Source: Phlegmacium glaucopus
Taxonomy: Eukaryota; Basidiomycota; Agaricomycetes; Agaricales; Cortinariaceae
DNA: 21,171 nucleotides
Direction of reading: 5' to 3'
Assembly (NCBI GenBank): GCA_015039465.1
Contig: MU130035.1
Coordinates: 90,272-111,442 of the forward strand
In this document: positions 9,901 to 19,322 of the stretch, in pieces
How the letters are laid out: each line of letters begins with the position of its first letter
Numbering within the stretch: position 1 is the first letter of the stretch
Notes under the pieces: generated by a model
Seen by the model: only the letters and a program-made list of their open reading frames with translations
Told to the model about the DNA's origin: nothing
Database searches by the model: none
Position numbers and translations under genes: made by a program

Positions 9901-11124
9901 CTATACGAAGAGGTTGCACCCTGCACATTGATAAACATCTTGCCCCCCAACCACCAGCTGCTCTCTTTCTATATCTCCACGGTCCATCTCAGACATCCCA
10001 AAAAACTCTTCCAGTGAACTTATCCACTCCTCCTCAGTCATATCATTTCCACCAGTCCATTCCGTACACTGTTGTGGATCCAGTAGCAACTCCCTGGCTT
10101 TGTTTACAATTCGAATATTTCCTGAGGTGAAATGGCGAGCCCCTCCCCTGGCAGCAGGTTGGAAAGCCACCTGTGCAAGAATGGCTGGGGGTGAATCCAT
10201 GCCTAGATCTTTCATCGCCAGATCGACAACCTTATCTTGCTTCATCCACGTAGACAAGGACAGACATGAGGCATGGTACCATTTACTGCATACGAAGCAG
10301 TATCTCTGCTCTTGTGTTTCAGGAGACCACAATTGCTTGCAACCTGGCTTTCCGCATCCATAAGGAGAAGGGCCCTGTCAGAAGCCTTTATCAGAGAGTT
10401 TTAAGAGTGAGGTTTAGGGACTTACACAAATAGTTTGCATTGCCTCATCCCACCCTAGCCTAAAGAAGTATTCAAAGACCGGATCTTGATCCTCTGAGTT
10501 GCCTAGAGGGACTATATCTACCTCACCTGGAAGTAATTTAAACCGGGAGAAATTAGGAAGAAGACCGCCTGAGCTTACATTCCATGGCATCCGTAGAGTT
10601 TATCACCAGTTCTTTGCCTGGAAATAGTTCGTTCCGCTTGCAAGATTTTAATATTCTGCCACTTGTCACAAGGAGAGCAGAAGTTAAATAAAATGAGGCT
10701 TACTCCTTTAACCTCCTATCAACCTTTATCCCAATTATTGAGGCCTCTATGTCGCTCTTTGACCAATACCATCGAACCTGCACCAGTGCATCGACCTGGG
10801 AAGGCAAAACCTTCATTCCAACAACCAAACCCTTCCAGTAATCATCCAATTCTAGGTTCCTCCTCCTGCGGATAAGGGAATGTGTGAAAAGATACCTGGA
10901 GGCCTGTCTATTGTAATAGATTACCGATGGAAGATGTAACGCACGTATTGCCAACAACAATTTCTAAGCTGTCATCTACAGCAAATGAAATTCATTCAAA
11001 CGCAAGCAATTTATTGGGGAGACTAACTGTGTCGATTGACTGTGAAGGTCTGGACCTCTCGGGCAGAATCCAAGCTCCAGAGTTCAGTAAGATCCTCTTT
11101 GTCTTCCTTGTGGATGCGTGGCAT
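9901..11124 (-). CDS. BAH-PHD chromatin-reader-like protein
   Basis: Six exons give a complete 323-residue protein: 11124-11028, 10975-10945, 10895-10704, 10655-10579, 10526-10426 and 10374-9901. Introns are 52, 49, 48, 52 and 51 nt, and the summed coding length is divisible by three. Residues about 36-160 resemble a BAH domain (LELDDYWKGLVVGMKV, VQVRWYWSKSDI, FPGKELVINSTDAMECEVDI). A PHD-type zinc finger follows: C173, C178, C192, C195, H200 (WYHASC), C203, and a last pair C316/C319 (CAGC) after an unusually long 112-residue insertion. BAH and PHD modules typically bind nucleosomes or modified histone tails in the nucleus. No catalytic domain is visible. The start ATG at 11124 is the first in frame and gives MPRIHK. 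Intron 3 could instead be 42 nt (acceptor CAAG), which adds two residues. No disruption was found. Confidence 0.75.
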
Positions 11125-11372
11125 GATTTGGTATCAAAAGTCAGGACCAGATTTCAAATAACCCAAACAAGCAACTGCTCTTATTTGGCTCCCCCTCTAT
11201 CAAATCTCTACACGATGGTCCATCAACGTATTCTCCACTGGCTCTCTGAAACGAACAACTCATCAAATACAAGCAATGACCTGATACAGTCCACTCCATA
11301 TGGTTTGGATCCCAACCGACTAATTTCATCTCCGCCCTCTGTAATTGTCGCCAACCCCCCTGAAGATGCATT

Positions 11373-11860
11373 GTCTCTAGGTTTAGTGGGTGTATTCCAT
11401 CTAAGACCCTCCTAAATTCTGATTTCGTTGATCAAGGGCTCTTCGCCCCCAAGCTTAGGAGAATGGTGTCAGGGAGATGTGCAAAATGGCTACCAAACAT
11501 GTTCTCTTGGTTTGGTGGGTTGATATATTGAGACTTGTGTAGGTTCTAATTTTGCCTAACTCAGGGATCTCCGCCTGCCCCCTTAGAAAGGGACTGTCTT
11601 GACTATACCCCATCTCTTGGTTTGGTGTGTTCATAACTGCCCAAATGAGTTTGAATCCTAATTTCTCCGATAAAGGGCTCTCCCCCAGCCAGTCTAGAAG
11701 GAGTGGACTCCCTGAGAGGTTTGCCAACTGGTGATGAAATGTCTCTTGGTCTGGTAGCTATATCTGCTCTCAAATAGAATTGAACTTTAATCACTGGTTT
11801 AAGGGCTCTCCCCCTCCTGTTTGGAACACAGATTGTCTGGTTTATGGACAAAGGATAGGT
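11373..11860 (+). repeat. Degenerate exon-sized tandem repeats
   Basis: Four imperfect units begin at about 11373, 11503, 11613 and 11742 with TCTCTTGGTTTGGTG-like sequence. Each has AAGGGCTCTCCCCC-like sequence about 60-70 bp later. Spacings are 130, 110 and 129 bp. Read on plus in one frame, units give S-W-F-G at the start and a G-S-P-P core, but earlier units contain stops. Read on minus they also give a recurring pattern (GEIRIQTH ... TKPRD). They sit just upstream of the first exons I can trust in the large plus-strand gene and may be duplicated 5' exons of it, now mostly dead. Confidence 0.5.
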
Positions 11861-11979
11861 AGGTTTTCTCCTGATGAGGTCAGCGTTTTAGATACAGGAC
11901 TTCTATCTCTGAACTTGGTGAGTACTTCTTTCGGTCAGTCATGCTAGATTGACTTGGGATTCAGGGCACCCCTCCTCAG

Positions 11980-14900
11980 CCACTGGGAAGCAATATCCTA
12001 TCATTCTCAGACAGTGTGGGAAGAGACTTAATTTCCAGAGTGGGTGCTTCTTCTATGAATGCCTTTCCACTGGTGATAACCCCCAATTCAAAGCTTGAGA
12101 ATGTAGCCATCAGCGATGCTTCAACTGGGCAGGATGGAGGAAGGGTTAGGAGATCTTTTAGAAAGTGAACAGGAAAGGGGAAAGGAAAGGGAAAGCCGAA
12201 GGGAAAGGAAGAAGAAAGGGGAAAGGGACAGGCAAAGGGAAAGGCAGAGGGAAAGACAAAGGGAAAGGGAAAGGCAAGGGACAATGAAATAAGAGGAGTA
12301 CATATGCAGCTGCTGACTTTTCTGGACTGCTGTACTTTTTATGCTGATGCAAGGCACTACTAGGCATCTGGGATACCAAGCAACCCTTTGAAAAAGAAGA
12401 AGAGAAGGCCTAAGGACTCGTCGAGGCAGTCTTCATCGTCTATCTATGAATCCGATGAATCCTATAATCCAACGGAATCGGACATACCGCTGGTTGAAAA
12501 TTTCTCAGCAGCTCAAGCAACAACGCTTCACCAAAGCAGTGCTTATTCTGAGAGTAAAGTCACCCTTCACTTGTCCATTTCTAGGCAGGCATGGTGACCG
12601 TTATTTTAGGCTGCATTCTTGGAGACCCTTGGTTTTGGGGAAGGGCATGGGAGAAGCTGCTTACGTTGAACTCTGCTTCACCTATTGACTTGGCGATACT
12701 TGACTTCTATCTTCTGTCAGACTGGCTTGAGAATAGGACAAGTTTCAGGAACTCCTCTCCTCCATTCTACTACATCGATATTCGTACCTTGAAAAAGCTG
12801 TGCCAGGGTGCTGGGGAACCATCCATAAAGGGACTTTTTGGGAGGGAGGGTGCAGTAGTGGAAAAAAAGCTGGTTTTCTTGCTTCTAGAATCCTCTCCCT
12901 ATGAGCGGCCTAGTTTCCTCATCCTCAACTATGAAAAAGGAAAGGCTCTTCTCCTGGGCACCTCTGAGTCTAAGGAGATGTTCAATAACCCTCAATGGTT
13001 CCATGAAACCTGGACTGCAGTGGCCAACTTCTTTGAATGGGATTGCCCCAGTTCTGCTTCAGCTTCTATTGTTGTACAAAACTGGGTAGCTGTAGGTGTT
13101 TTTATTTCTTAAGTATCAGATGGGTGCTAATGAGGCTGTAGGGACAGGTAGAATTTGGACCGAAAGTCACCTCTTTGTTTTCCCTGGCTCTCACTGGAAA
13201 ATGGAGATGGGTAGATGATGGATGGGGAAAGCCTGTCCCTCCCAAGTTCCTATGCTCCAGGCTTATGCTTCAACTCATCTTTACAAAGGTGTTGCATAGG
13301 TGCTACAATTATGGGCAGACTTGGAAGCTGCTGCATGTAGAATTCAAGGATACATGGGTCAATCCAATCCAGTGAATGGTCGAGGACTTGGATATAGGGT
13401 TTCTGAACTTTAGTTGGGTGAAGTATTCTCTAGTGAGGCTCTCTAATCATCTGGTATCTTGCCCAACTTGTGAGGTGCACTCGTTGGAGGTTGGTGCTGA
13501 GTTTATTGAGTTAGAATATGAAGACTTGGCTGTTTCGGATGGAAGCCAAACAGGTTCAACACCAGTGCATAGCGTTCATGACACTCCCATCAGTGTTGTT
13601 GCTCCACTACCACCTAGCCCATCAAATTCGTATGAAGAAGGGTCTGGAATACATGGATCAAAGGCAGGCCCATTGGACTCTGAAGGTGAAGAAGAGGCTG
13701 GCCTTTGGAATACACCGGACAAGTTGGACCCTAGCTATGATGACTATGAATCTGCCCCAATTACTGCTGCAAATCCGATTGCTACCAACAAAAACATCTG
13801 GGTTTTTGGGCAAGATGGTCTGCAAATCCTTCCTAATTGCTGGACGTTCTGGAAAGATCAAGGGTTTCGCTCACATCCTACTTCATTTCAGACTCTACCT
13901 TTGGAAGAGATAGAGTTGGCTGATGATGGCGCGTTCGTTCCATTTCCCATGATTTCGCGCCGACGCTGCAAGCCATTGAAGTCAAAAGATGAAGGGTGTT
14001 TGGCGCTCTCCGCGCGGTCCCTCATTGATGAAGCAGGAACCAGGCCAGGTGCTGAAGAGAGCCGACGGGTTTTCCTGCTTGGAAGGGAAAGACAGGGAAT
14101 CCTTTCGAAAGACAGAGAGAAGTACCTTGTTCTCGACTTGGAGCAAGATCGAGTAGAGGTCCCAAACGACGCTATCGATATATCAGTTGACCTGGACAGC
14201 CTAATTTGGGTTACAAGCCCCTCAAACTTCAAAGTTCGAAATTTTCAGCTTCGTTTGACACCAGTGATGGAACCTAAGGCTGGGTTCTCCACTCATAACT
14301 TCATATATGTCAACCTGGTTTGCCCCCCAAAAGATGAGGAAGAACTTGGAGATCCGGAGCTTCGAACTCGTATGGATGTATGATTAAGTCGTATTCCTCA
14401 CCTCTCGCTTGGATGTTGTGGAGAGGGTGACCGAAGAATCAACTTTTACATTTTTTTTCTGAGGATGATCAGAAAAAATGAAACGAACGGCCGATACAGC
14501 ACTCTTTTGCCTCTCCCTGTGCAAGAGGTTTGGCTTGATAACGTGGTTATTCCCTCCTGCAACAAGATCTTTGAAAATGTTCCTGGATTTTCGGAATATA
14601 TACCCTCATCACTAACTAAGCTTCAAATGCGCTCTGGAGATAAAAAACAAAAGCACATGCTCCTTTGTGAACCGGTAACCGATAACCTTATGGAAACCCT
14701 CCAGTTCATGATCAAGAAGGATTTGGAACTCCTTTCTTGCTTTGGATCATTTTTTATTGTTGCGGATGGACGTGGCATGAAGCTGGCGACAAAGCAGTGT
14801 GTTCTGCAGCATGACTCCGGGCACTCTTCATCAGCAAATTTCGATCTTATCCAAGAACACTTCCCAGACCTTCATTGGCCGCAGATGTTGGACAGAGAAA

Positions 14901-16781
14901 AAGGAGAAATGTATCTGGATATGGGTATATCGTTTCATTCTAGACAGGAAGTCCCATTGGTGGGACTCTGGAGGCTTCCCAGTCTTAGGAAGTCGTTCGA
15001 TGCCATGGGTGCTAAGACCGGCGTCATATATCACCTCAGCACTCTTGCGTTCTATGGCGGTATCAAAGCAGAGATGAAATTAAAGAAAAAGAAAGAAGCT
15101 CACCTGATCAGCCGCATAAGCTATTGTCTCGCTTTCGAATTGGTCAGGAATCCAGGCCATGCTCAATACATCTGCGGAGAAAAGGAAGCGGTTCAACGTT
15201 CTGAAAGGTTTCTTGAGGCTTGTCGAAACTGGATGGATTTATTTCAGTCAGGCACCGCTAGGTCGTTCGGTGTTAGAGATGAGATACGTGGGTTAGCAGG
15301 TCCTATTATTGGTTACTTGCCTAAAGCAGTAGACCAGGTGAGTGTTTGAGACATGGGTGTGAATTTGATGAATACTTAAGTCCCACCTGAAGGCTAGAGC
15401 ATCTCTTCTTTCCGATCCCATTCTCTGGGTCAAGTCATCTACATTCTTCACACTTGTGGAACGGAGGTTTAAAGAACTTGTGTTACTCCATGAAAGCTGC
15501 TTCAACGCTCGTTTGCCAAACTACCGGTTTATGTCGCTCCTTATCCTATACCTCCTGCGTCATTGCCTTACAACTCCAGGTGTAAAGAACGTGGAACTGT
15601 CTGGTATCCTCCGCGAGTTACGATTTGAGGAAGTGATGATGGGCTGGGGCAGTTTTTTCCTCCATGAACTGGATCTGAAACGAATTCGGATTCCAGAAGT
15701 GCCAGAGGAGGATTCGACCGCCCTAATTAGGGAGTATAAGGCACCATTTAAAGCCAAACAGTTGAAAGGAAAGGAGCCCGCACCATCAAAACTAACCACC
15801 CATCATAGAACAACAACACTCTGCCCCTGGGGTGAAATAATCTCGGAATCTCGCCTTGTTGAGCTTATCAACACGGTTCCAGGACAATTTTTCAAGGATC
15901 TGATGTATTCATCCAAGGCTTCTTTGCGGCATCCTGACTCGTCCCTGCTTTTTATGTCTTTCACAAGTGAGATTTGGCTGCTCTTGGGGAAACAGTTCTT
16001 GCCTGATGAGGTAAATGTTCCGACTAATTTGGAAGCGGCGATGGATATATGGAGCCTGAAGAGCATCCAGCAGATATGCAATGACGTGATAATTCATCCT
16101 ACACATGACTTGCTGAAGAAAATGGGGCCGGTGGAAAGGAAAAAAAGTGAGGAGGTTTTTGGTGGAAAACGAAGGCTCTTCTTTCCAAGCAGGATTGACC
16201 TGGACGCCTCACCGTTAAAGCCTTTAGCGAGTCATGAAACTTCTTATCTGAGCCGATACCACCGTGTTCTTAGAAATCAATCTGCAGAAGAGACCGAAAA
16301 CCTCAATACTGACCTTGACGACATATTCTCTAAACTACAGTGCCTCCCAGCCGCAATGAATGAGCGAGGAAAGCATACAATTTGGAAAACCGAGAGTGGA
16401 CGGGTCAAATTCTTGGTTAATTCACTCTATTATCGGATAAAGGGCATTTCGATTGAGAGAGAGGCATGCATTCGCCGCTGTGCTCAATTAACTGGGCCGG
16501 CATTTGAAAAGAGAGTTTACGAAGCAATGTATATTCCGTATTCATTTTTAAAAAACATCCGCTTACAAAGATTTCACAGATATGGAAGAAAGTCTTACAA
16601 AAAACGCAAGCGATGGGAAGAGAAGAGCAAAGTCAAACCCCAAAAAAAACGCTCAACCAGGTTGCGGATTGGACGGTCTTTGCAAAGAGAAAATGAAAAT
16701 GAAGATGAAGATGAAAATGAAAACGGAGATGGCAGGAGCAGTTCCAAGGAAATTCATGTATCTGATAACAGTAGCACCTGA
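11980..16781 (+). CDS. Very large protein of unknown family, one in-frame TGA
   Basis: I do not recognise the family. Confident exons are 12364-12553, 12610-13085, 13148-14377, 14426-15337 and 15381-16781 (introns 56, 62, 48 and 43 nt). Together they sum to 1,403 codons in one frame. Probable earlier exons are 11980-12144 and 12196-12297, with perhaps another ending at 11917 before a GTGAGT donor; the start codon was not found. In order the product shows a Lys/Arg-rich, Ser-rich nuclear-type N-terminus (KKKKRRPKDSSRQ), a globular region (GDPWFWGRAWEKLLTL), an acidic low-complexity linker (13560-13780), a long globular part (LLPLPVQEVWLDNVVIP, YHLSTLAFYGGIKAEM), a basic segment (YKKRKRWEEKSK) and an acidic EN/ED-repeat tail near 16690-16730. 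This arrangement suggests a nuclear protein. TGA at 13373-13375 interrupts an otherwise open exon. It ends just before a Helitron helicase relic. If 14465 is taken as a start instead, a 757-residue protein results. Confidence 0.6.
12166..12290 (+). repeat. GA-rich low-complexity tract (about 6-bp periodic)
   Basis: An almost pure purine run built on AAAGGG/AAAGGC hexamers. In the frame of the large gene it encodes a Lys/Gly-rich, basic stretch (KGKAEGKTKGKGKA). In a neighbouring frame it encodes Arg/Glu repeats. It may be partly intronic (12145-12195). On the opposite strand it produces long spurious Phe/Pro/Leu-rich frames. Confidence 0.7.
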
Positions 16782-16795
16782 AATATTCAGACGGT

Positions 16796-17138
16796 AACAG
16801 ATGGATGATGTGTGAACAATGCTGCATCAAAGTCCTTCAACATACCAATGGTCTTCCGACCTCTGCTCCTAGAGAGTGCTACATAAATGCTAAAAGTGAC
16901 GGTTCTCTGGAGGGAGGCTTCAAAATATCAATTATGACGCACTCCATCATTTGTCCCTGTGGTTTGTAGTCTGAATGGGTAGCCCAGAGCAATAGCAATT
17001 TGTCTCCCTTTCAACTTGTGCTTTTCGCCGTCGACACCAAAGCCGACCGTTGATGGCCGCATATGACGCCTCCTGGGACTCCTCGGAAACGAATATCTGT
17101 CCGCATGTCTTAGTACTTAGCAATGGGTTTATACGCAT
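16796..17138 (-). pseudogene. Helitron-type (PIF1-like) helicase C-terminus, relic 1
   Basis: On minus, the sequence reads GQMMECVIIDILKPP preceded by SDYKP, then, after a one-base frame change near 16,885, SIYVALSRSRGRKTIGMLKD and FDAALFTHHPS. The D-Y-K-x-Q-G-Q and Y-V-A-L-S-R motifs are the terminal motifs of Helitron Rep-helicases (superfamily 1B). A second frame change lies just before the DYK motif. Only the last 100 or so residues remain and no Rep domain is present. The relic's C-terminal end lies within about 15 bp of the stop codon of the large plus-strand gene, so an insertion junction probably lies there. Confidence 0.75.
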
Positions 17139-17640
17139 ATTTAGTAGGATAAAAATTGAGCTGCTGGGATGAGAAGCCTTTCAAAACCTACCCTCAGAAT
17201 CCACCTGTCACCTTGCTGTAAAGCAAGGTCTCTAAATCACCTGACGAAATTATTGTTGTTTAACTTTGGCATGCTTCAATATAAACAAATACTCCACCTG
17301 TGCTGAATTCGCCAATTCTGGCCAAAGAACAGTTATGCTTTGTACTTATTTGTGTCCAACTCTTTCAGGGGTATTAAGCGAGCTGGATCCCTCACGACCA
17401 ACTTTTGACGAGCATAAATTTATTGTTTGCGCCTGTTCTTCTTTTCGCCCACGAAAAAACCCCCACATCAACAAGAGAATAATTGTATTTTTGGACAAAA
17501 GTCGAAATTGCAAATCACGTTGTTGCACGTGATCTCTTCAACCACAATAACATGATCCTGTTCTCCTACCTTGTGTTCAAATCATGGCCATCATTGACTC
17601 CGCTATTCATGGTTTAAGCTGACCTTACATCCCCCTCCCC
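17139..17640. other. Intergenic, mostly unexplained
   Basis: No coherent exon is visible. It contains a TTGCACGTGATC site near 17522-17533 and becomes pyrimidine-rich towards 17640, as many basidiomycete promoters do just before a transcription start. Confidence 0.4.
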
Positions 17641-17731
17641 CTTCTGTTTTTCTTGTTCGCATCCACTTCCCTCATTCTTTCCAGACTCAACTATGGCCGA
17701 CAGCACTTTCTCGATGTCGAACTCTCCTTGA
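17625..17731 (+). pseudogene. Possible orphan promoter and first exon (MADSTFSMSNSP)
   Basis: A C/T-rich tract (from about 17625) leads into CTCAACTATGG, a good start context, and a 12-codon frame from 17693 to a TGA at 17729-17731. The short frame has the Ser/Thr-rich look of an N-terminus, but I see no continuing exon or donor. It may be the severed 5' end of a host gene, possibly related to the fragment at 18633-18764. Weak call. Confidence 0.25.
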
Positions 17732-17955
17732 GTTTACTATCGTTTCATTTCGATCACCTATCACACTACTTTTGTTGGCGATTCATTTTTCCCATGTTCA
17801 TTTGCCTGAGCAATCGACATCATTCAAGCTATGGTCATCACGCTTCGTTCCATAGTCAGCGACAGTCCTATGTTCCACATTTTTTCAGCCATCTTCCCGC
17901 TGATTGAATGCCTCACCTCGGTGCGTTACTTCTTCCTTACAAGATTCCATAAACT

Positions 17956-18141
17956 TATTGAATACAGGTAATTGAAAATTTGCGACGCATCTCGCTAGCT
18001 ACTCAACATCAACCAAAGAAAAAAGGATGAACACACAAAAAAGGGGGGCTATTGAATACAGGTGTTTGAAAATTTGCGACACATTCGCTACCTATTCACC
18101 ACCAACCAAAGAAAAAGTGAGGAAGGCAAAAGAAAGGGGGT
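17956..18141 (+). repeat. 94-bp direct tandem duplication
   Basis: The units start at 17956 and 18050 with TATTGAATACAGGT, then GAAAATTTGCGAC, then CAACCAAAGAAAAA, and each ends in a G-run. They differ at a modest number of positions. The array lies between the two helicase relics and carries no convincing coding frame. Confidence 0.8.
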
Positions 18142-18234
18142 GGAATGATTGGTTCGTACTTAAATTATTGAATATGTCCCAGTTCTTATTTGCTAGAGTT
18201 TCACAGTCCATTACAACTACATCTATCGTTCGTC

Positions 18235-18545
18235 TCAATCATCACCCGCCTTGAGTTTCTTGTTCAATCGTTCCAGCCTCGCCATGTCTACTTTCAGATC
18301 TTCAGAAGGATGGTGCATGAACAACGCTGGGTCAAAATCTCTCAAAATATGGATTGTCCTCCGCCCCCCACTTCTTCACAGGGCAACATATATGCTGAAT
18401 GGCGATAACCTTCCAGACAGAGGTTTTGAAATGTTGACAATAACGCACTCCATCGTTTGACCTTGTGCCTTATAATCCAAAACCCTTCACTCCAACTTGA
18501 GTCGTTCTCCTTCGACTTCCACCCTAAACCTGACCATCGATGGCA
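18235..18545 (-). pseudogene. Helitron-type (PIF1-like) helicase C-terminus, relic 2
   Basis: On minus a single frame reads VRFRVEVEGERLKLE, stop, RVLDYKAQGQTMECVIVNIS, then KPLSGRLSPFSIYVAL, stop, RSGGRRTIHILRDFDPALF, and ends KKLKAGDD with a stop at 18235-18237. It is the same helicase region as relic 1 and better preserved at the C-terminus. The two interruptions are both TGA (18487-18489 and 18375-18377). A segment present in relic 1 just before the DYK motif is shortened here. No Rep domain or Helitron 5'/3' end was identified. Confidence 0.8.
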
Positions 18546-18632
18546 AAATGGGTATGACACCCTTACTCACCCCCTCAAACGTGACATACTGATGTTAACT
18601 TGGGAACGAGCTGTTCAAAACGAGAAGAGCCC

Positions 18633-18764
18633 ATGCCCCAGCCGTCGTCAAAGGCAGATGGCAAAAAAAGAGTAGTCGATGAAGACGAAGACCCTACCGC
18701 TACTGAAGGTGAATCAGTGGTCTCTGATAGTCCGGTTAAAAAGAAGAAAAAACAGAACAATTAG
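18633..18764 (+). pseudogene. C-terminal fragment of a nuclear-type protein, 43 codons
   Basis: An open frame from ATG 18633 to TAG 18762-18764 encodes an acidic-then-basic tail (KRVVDEDEDPTATEGES, then PVKKKKKQNN). It resembles the last exon of a nuclear protein and is followed by AT-rich, 3'-UTR-like sequence. The frame is also open upstream of this Met, so it may be the 3' end of a longer, disrupted gene rather than a small gene. Confidence 0.35.
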
Positions 18765-19028
18765 TTGCTCGGTTTCTACTTACAATCTCACAAAAAAACC
18801 CATGGCTTCATGATCACATTCACTGATAGCTTGATCTCATGTATTTTTATGTATCATTTTGATATTAATATATTTCCGAAATTCATCCTTTTGAAAGAAA
18901 CGGATACATCTGAGTGTTGATTATGGGTGAAAAACAATGTATCAATACTAAATCTGCTAGGTAGCTCAGCAAGGCATCGGTCAACGAAGTCGACCCCTAG
19001 TACAAATGGCTATCAATCACTTGATCAA

Positions 19029-19058
19029 ATCTTTCCAAACGGCCACAGGTCACGTGAC
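19029..19058 (-). promoter_or_regulatory. Shared upstream element, copy C
   Basis: On minus it reads GTCACGTGACCTGTGGC, CG, TTTGGAAAGAT. The E-box GGTCACGTGACC (19048-19059) is a perfect 12-bp palindrome. It lies about 265 bp upstream of the start codon of the dioxygenase gene, on the opposite strand, matching the placement upstream of the left-edge and Ulp1 genes. Confidence 0.5.
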
Positions 19059-19322
19059 CATTACATTTATTAACCCTGTGAATGACCGTGTCGACATCAC
19101 ATCTTGCTGTGTTTTTATGGTGATTACCGTATTCACCTTTTCACTGTAATATTAAACCATGAATGTCTTAGCACTATATGTAGAGTGGATGCTGAGATCG
19201 TAGTAGAGAGTCGGAAGGATTCTTTTGTTAAGGTAAGCTGTCACACTTAGGAAACCCCAATGATTACCAATTGTCTGCCTGTGTGATCTGACTCAAACAC
19301 CGTTCAAAATTACACCCCTCCA

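Noticed and set aside
10927..11415. Plus-strand open frame of 162 codons
   Set aside because: It is antisense to the first exons of the BAH-PHD gene, whose spliced frame starts at 11124 and is complete. The plus frame shows no family likeness and runs into the degenerate repeats.
11976..12379. Minus-strand Phe/Pro/Leu-rich frames resembling membrane proteins
   Set aside because: They are the complement of the GA-rich hexamer tract inside the large plus-strand gene and reflect base composition only.
965..13375. TGA reassigned as a sense codon or selenocysteine
   Set aside because: Three genes in the same window are intact and use ordinary stops, and the pattern also occurs in dead Helitron relics, so mutation is simpler than recoding.
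11980..16781. KDZ-type transposase
   Set aside because: I looked for KDZ-like cysteine clusters and DDE-type motifs in the large protein and could not identify them with confidence, so no transposase is called.
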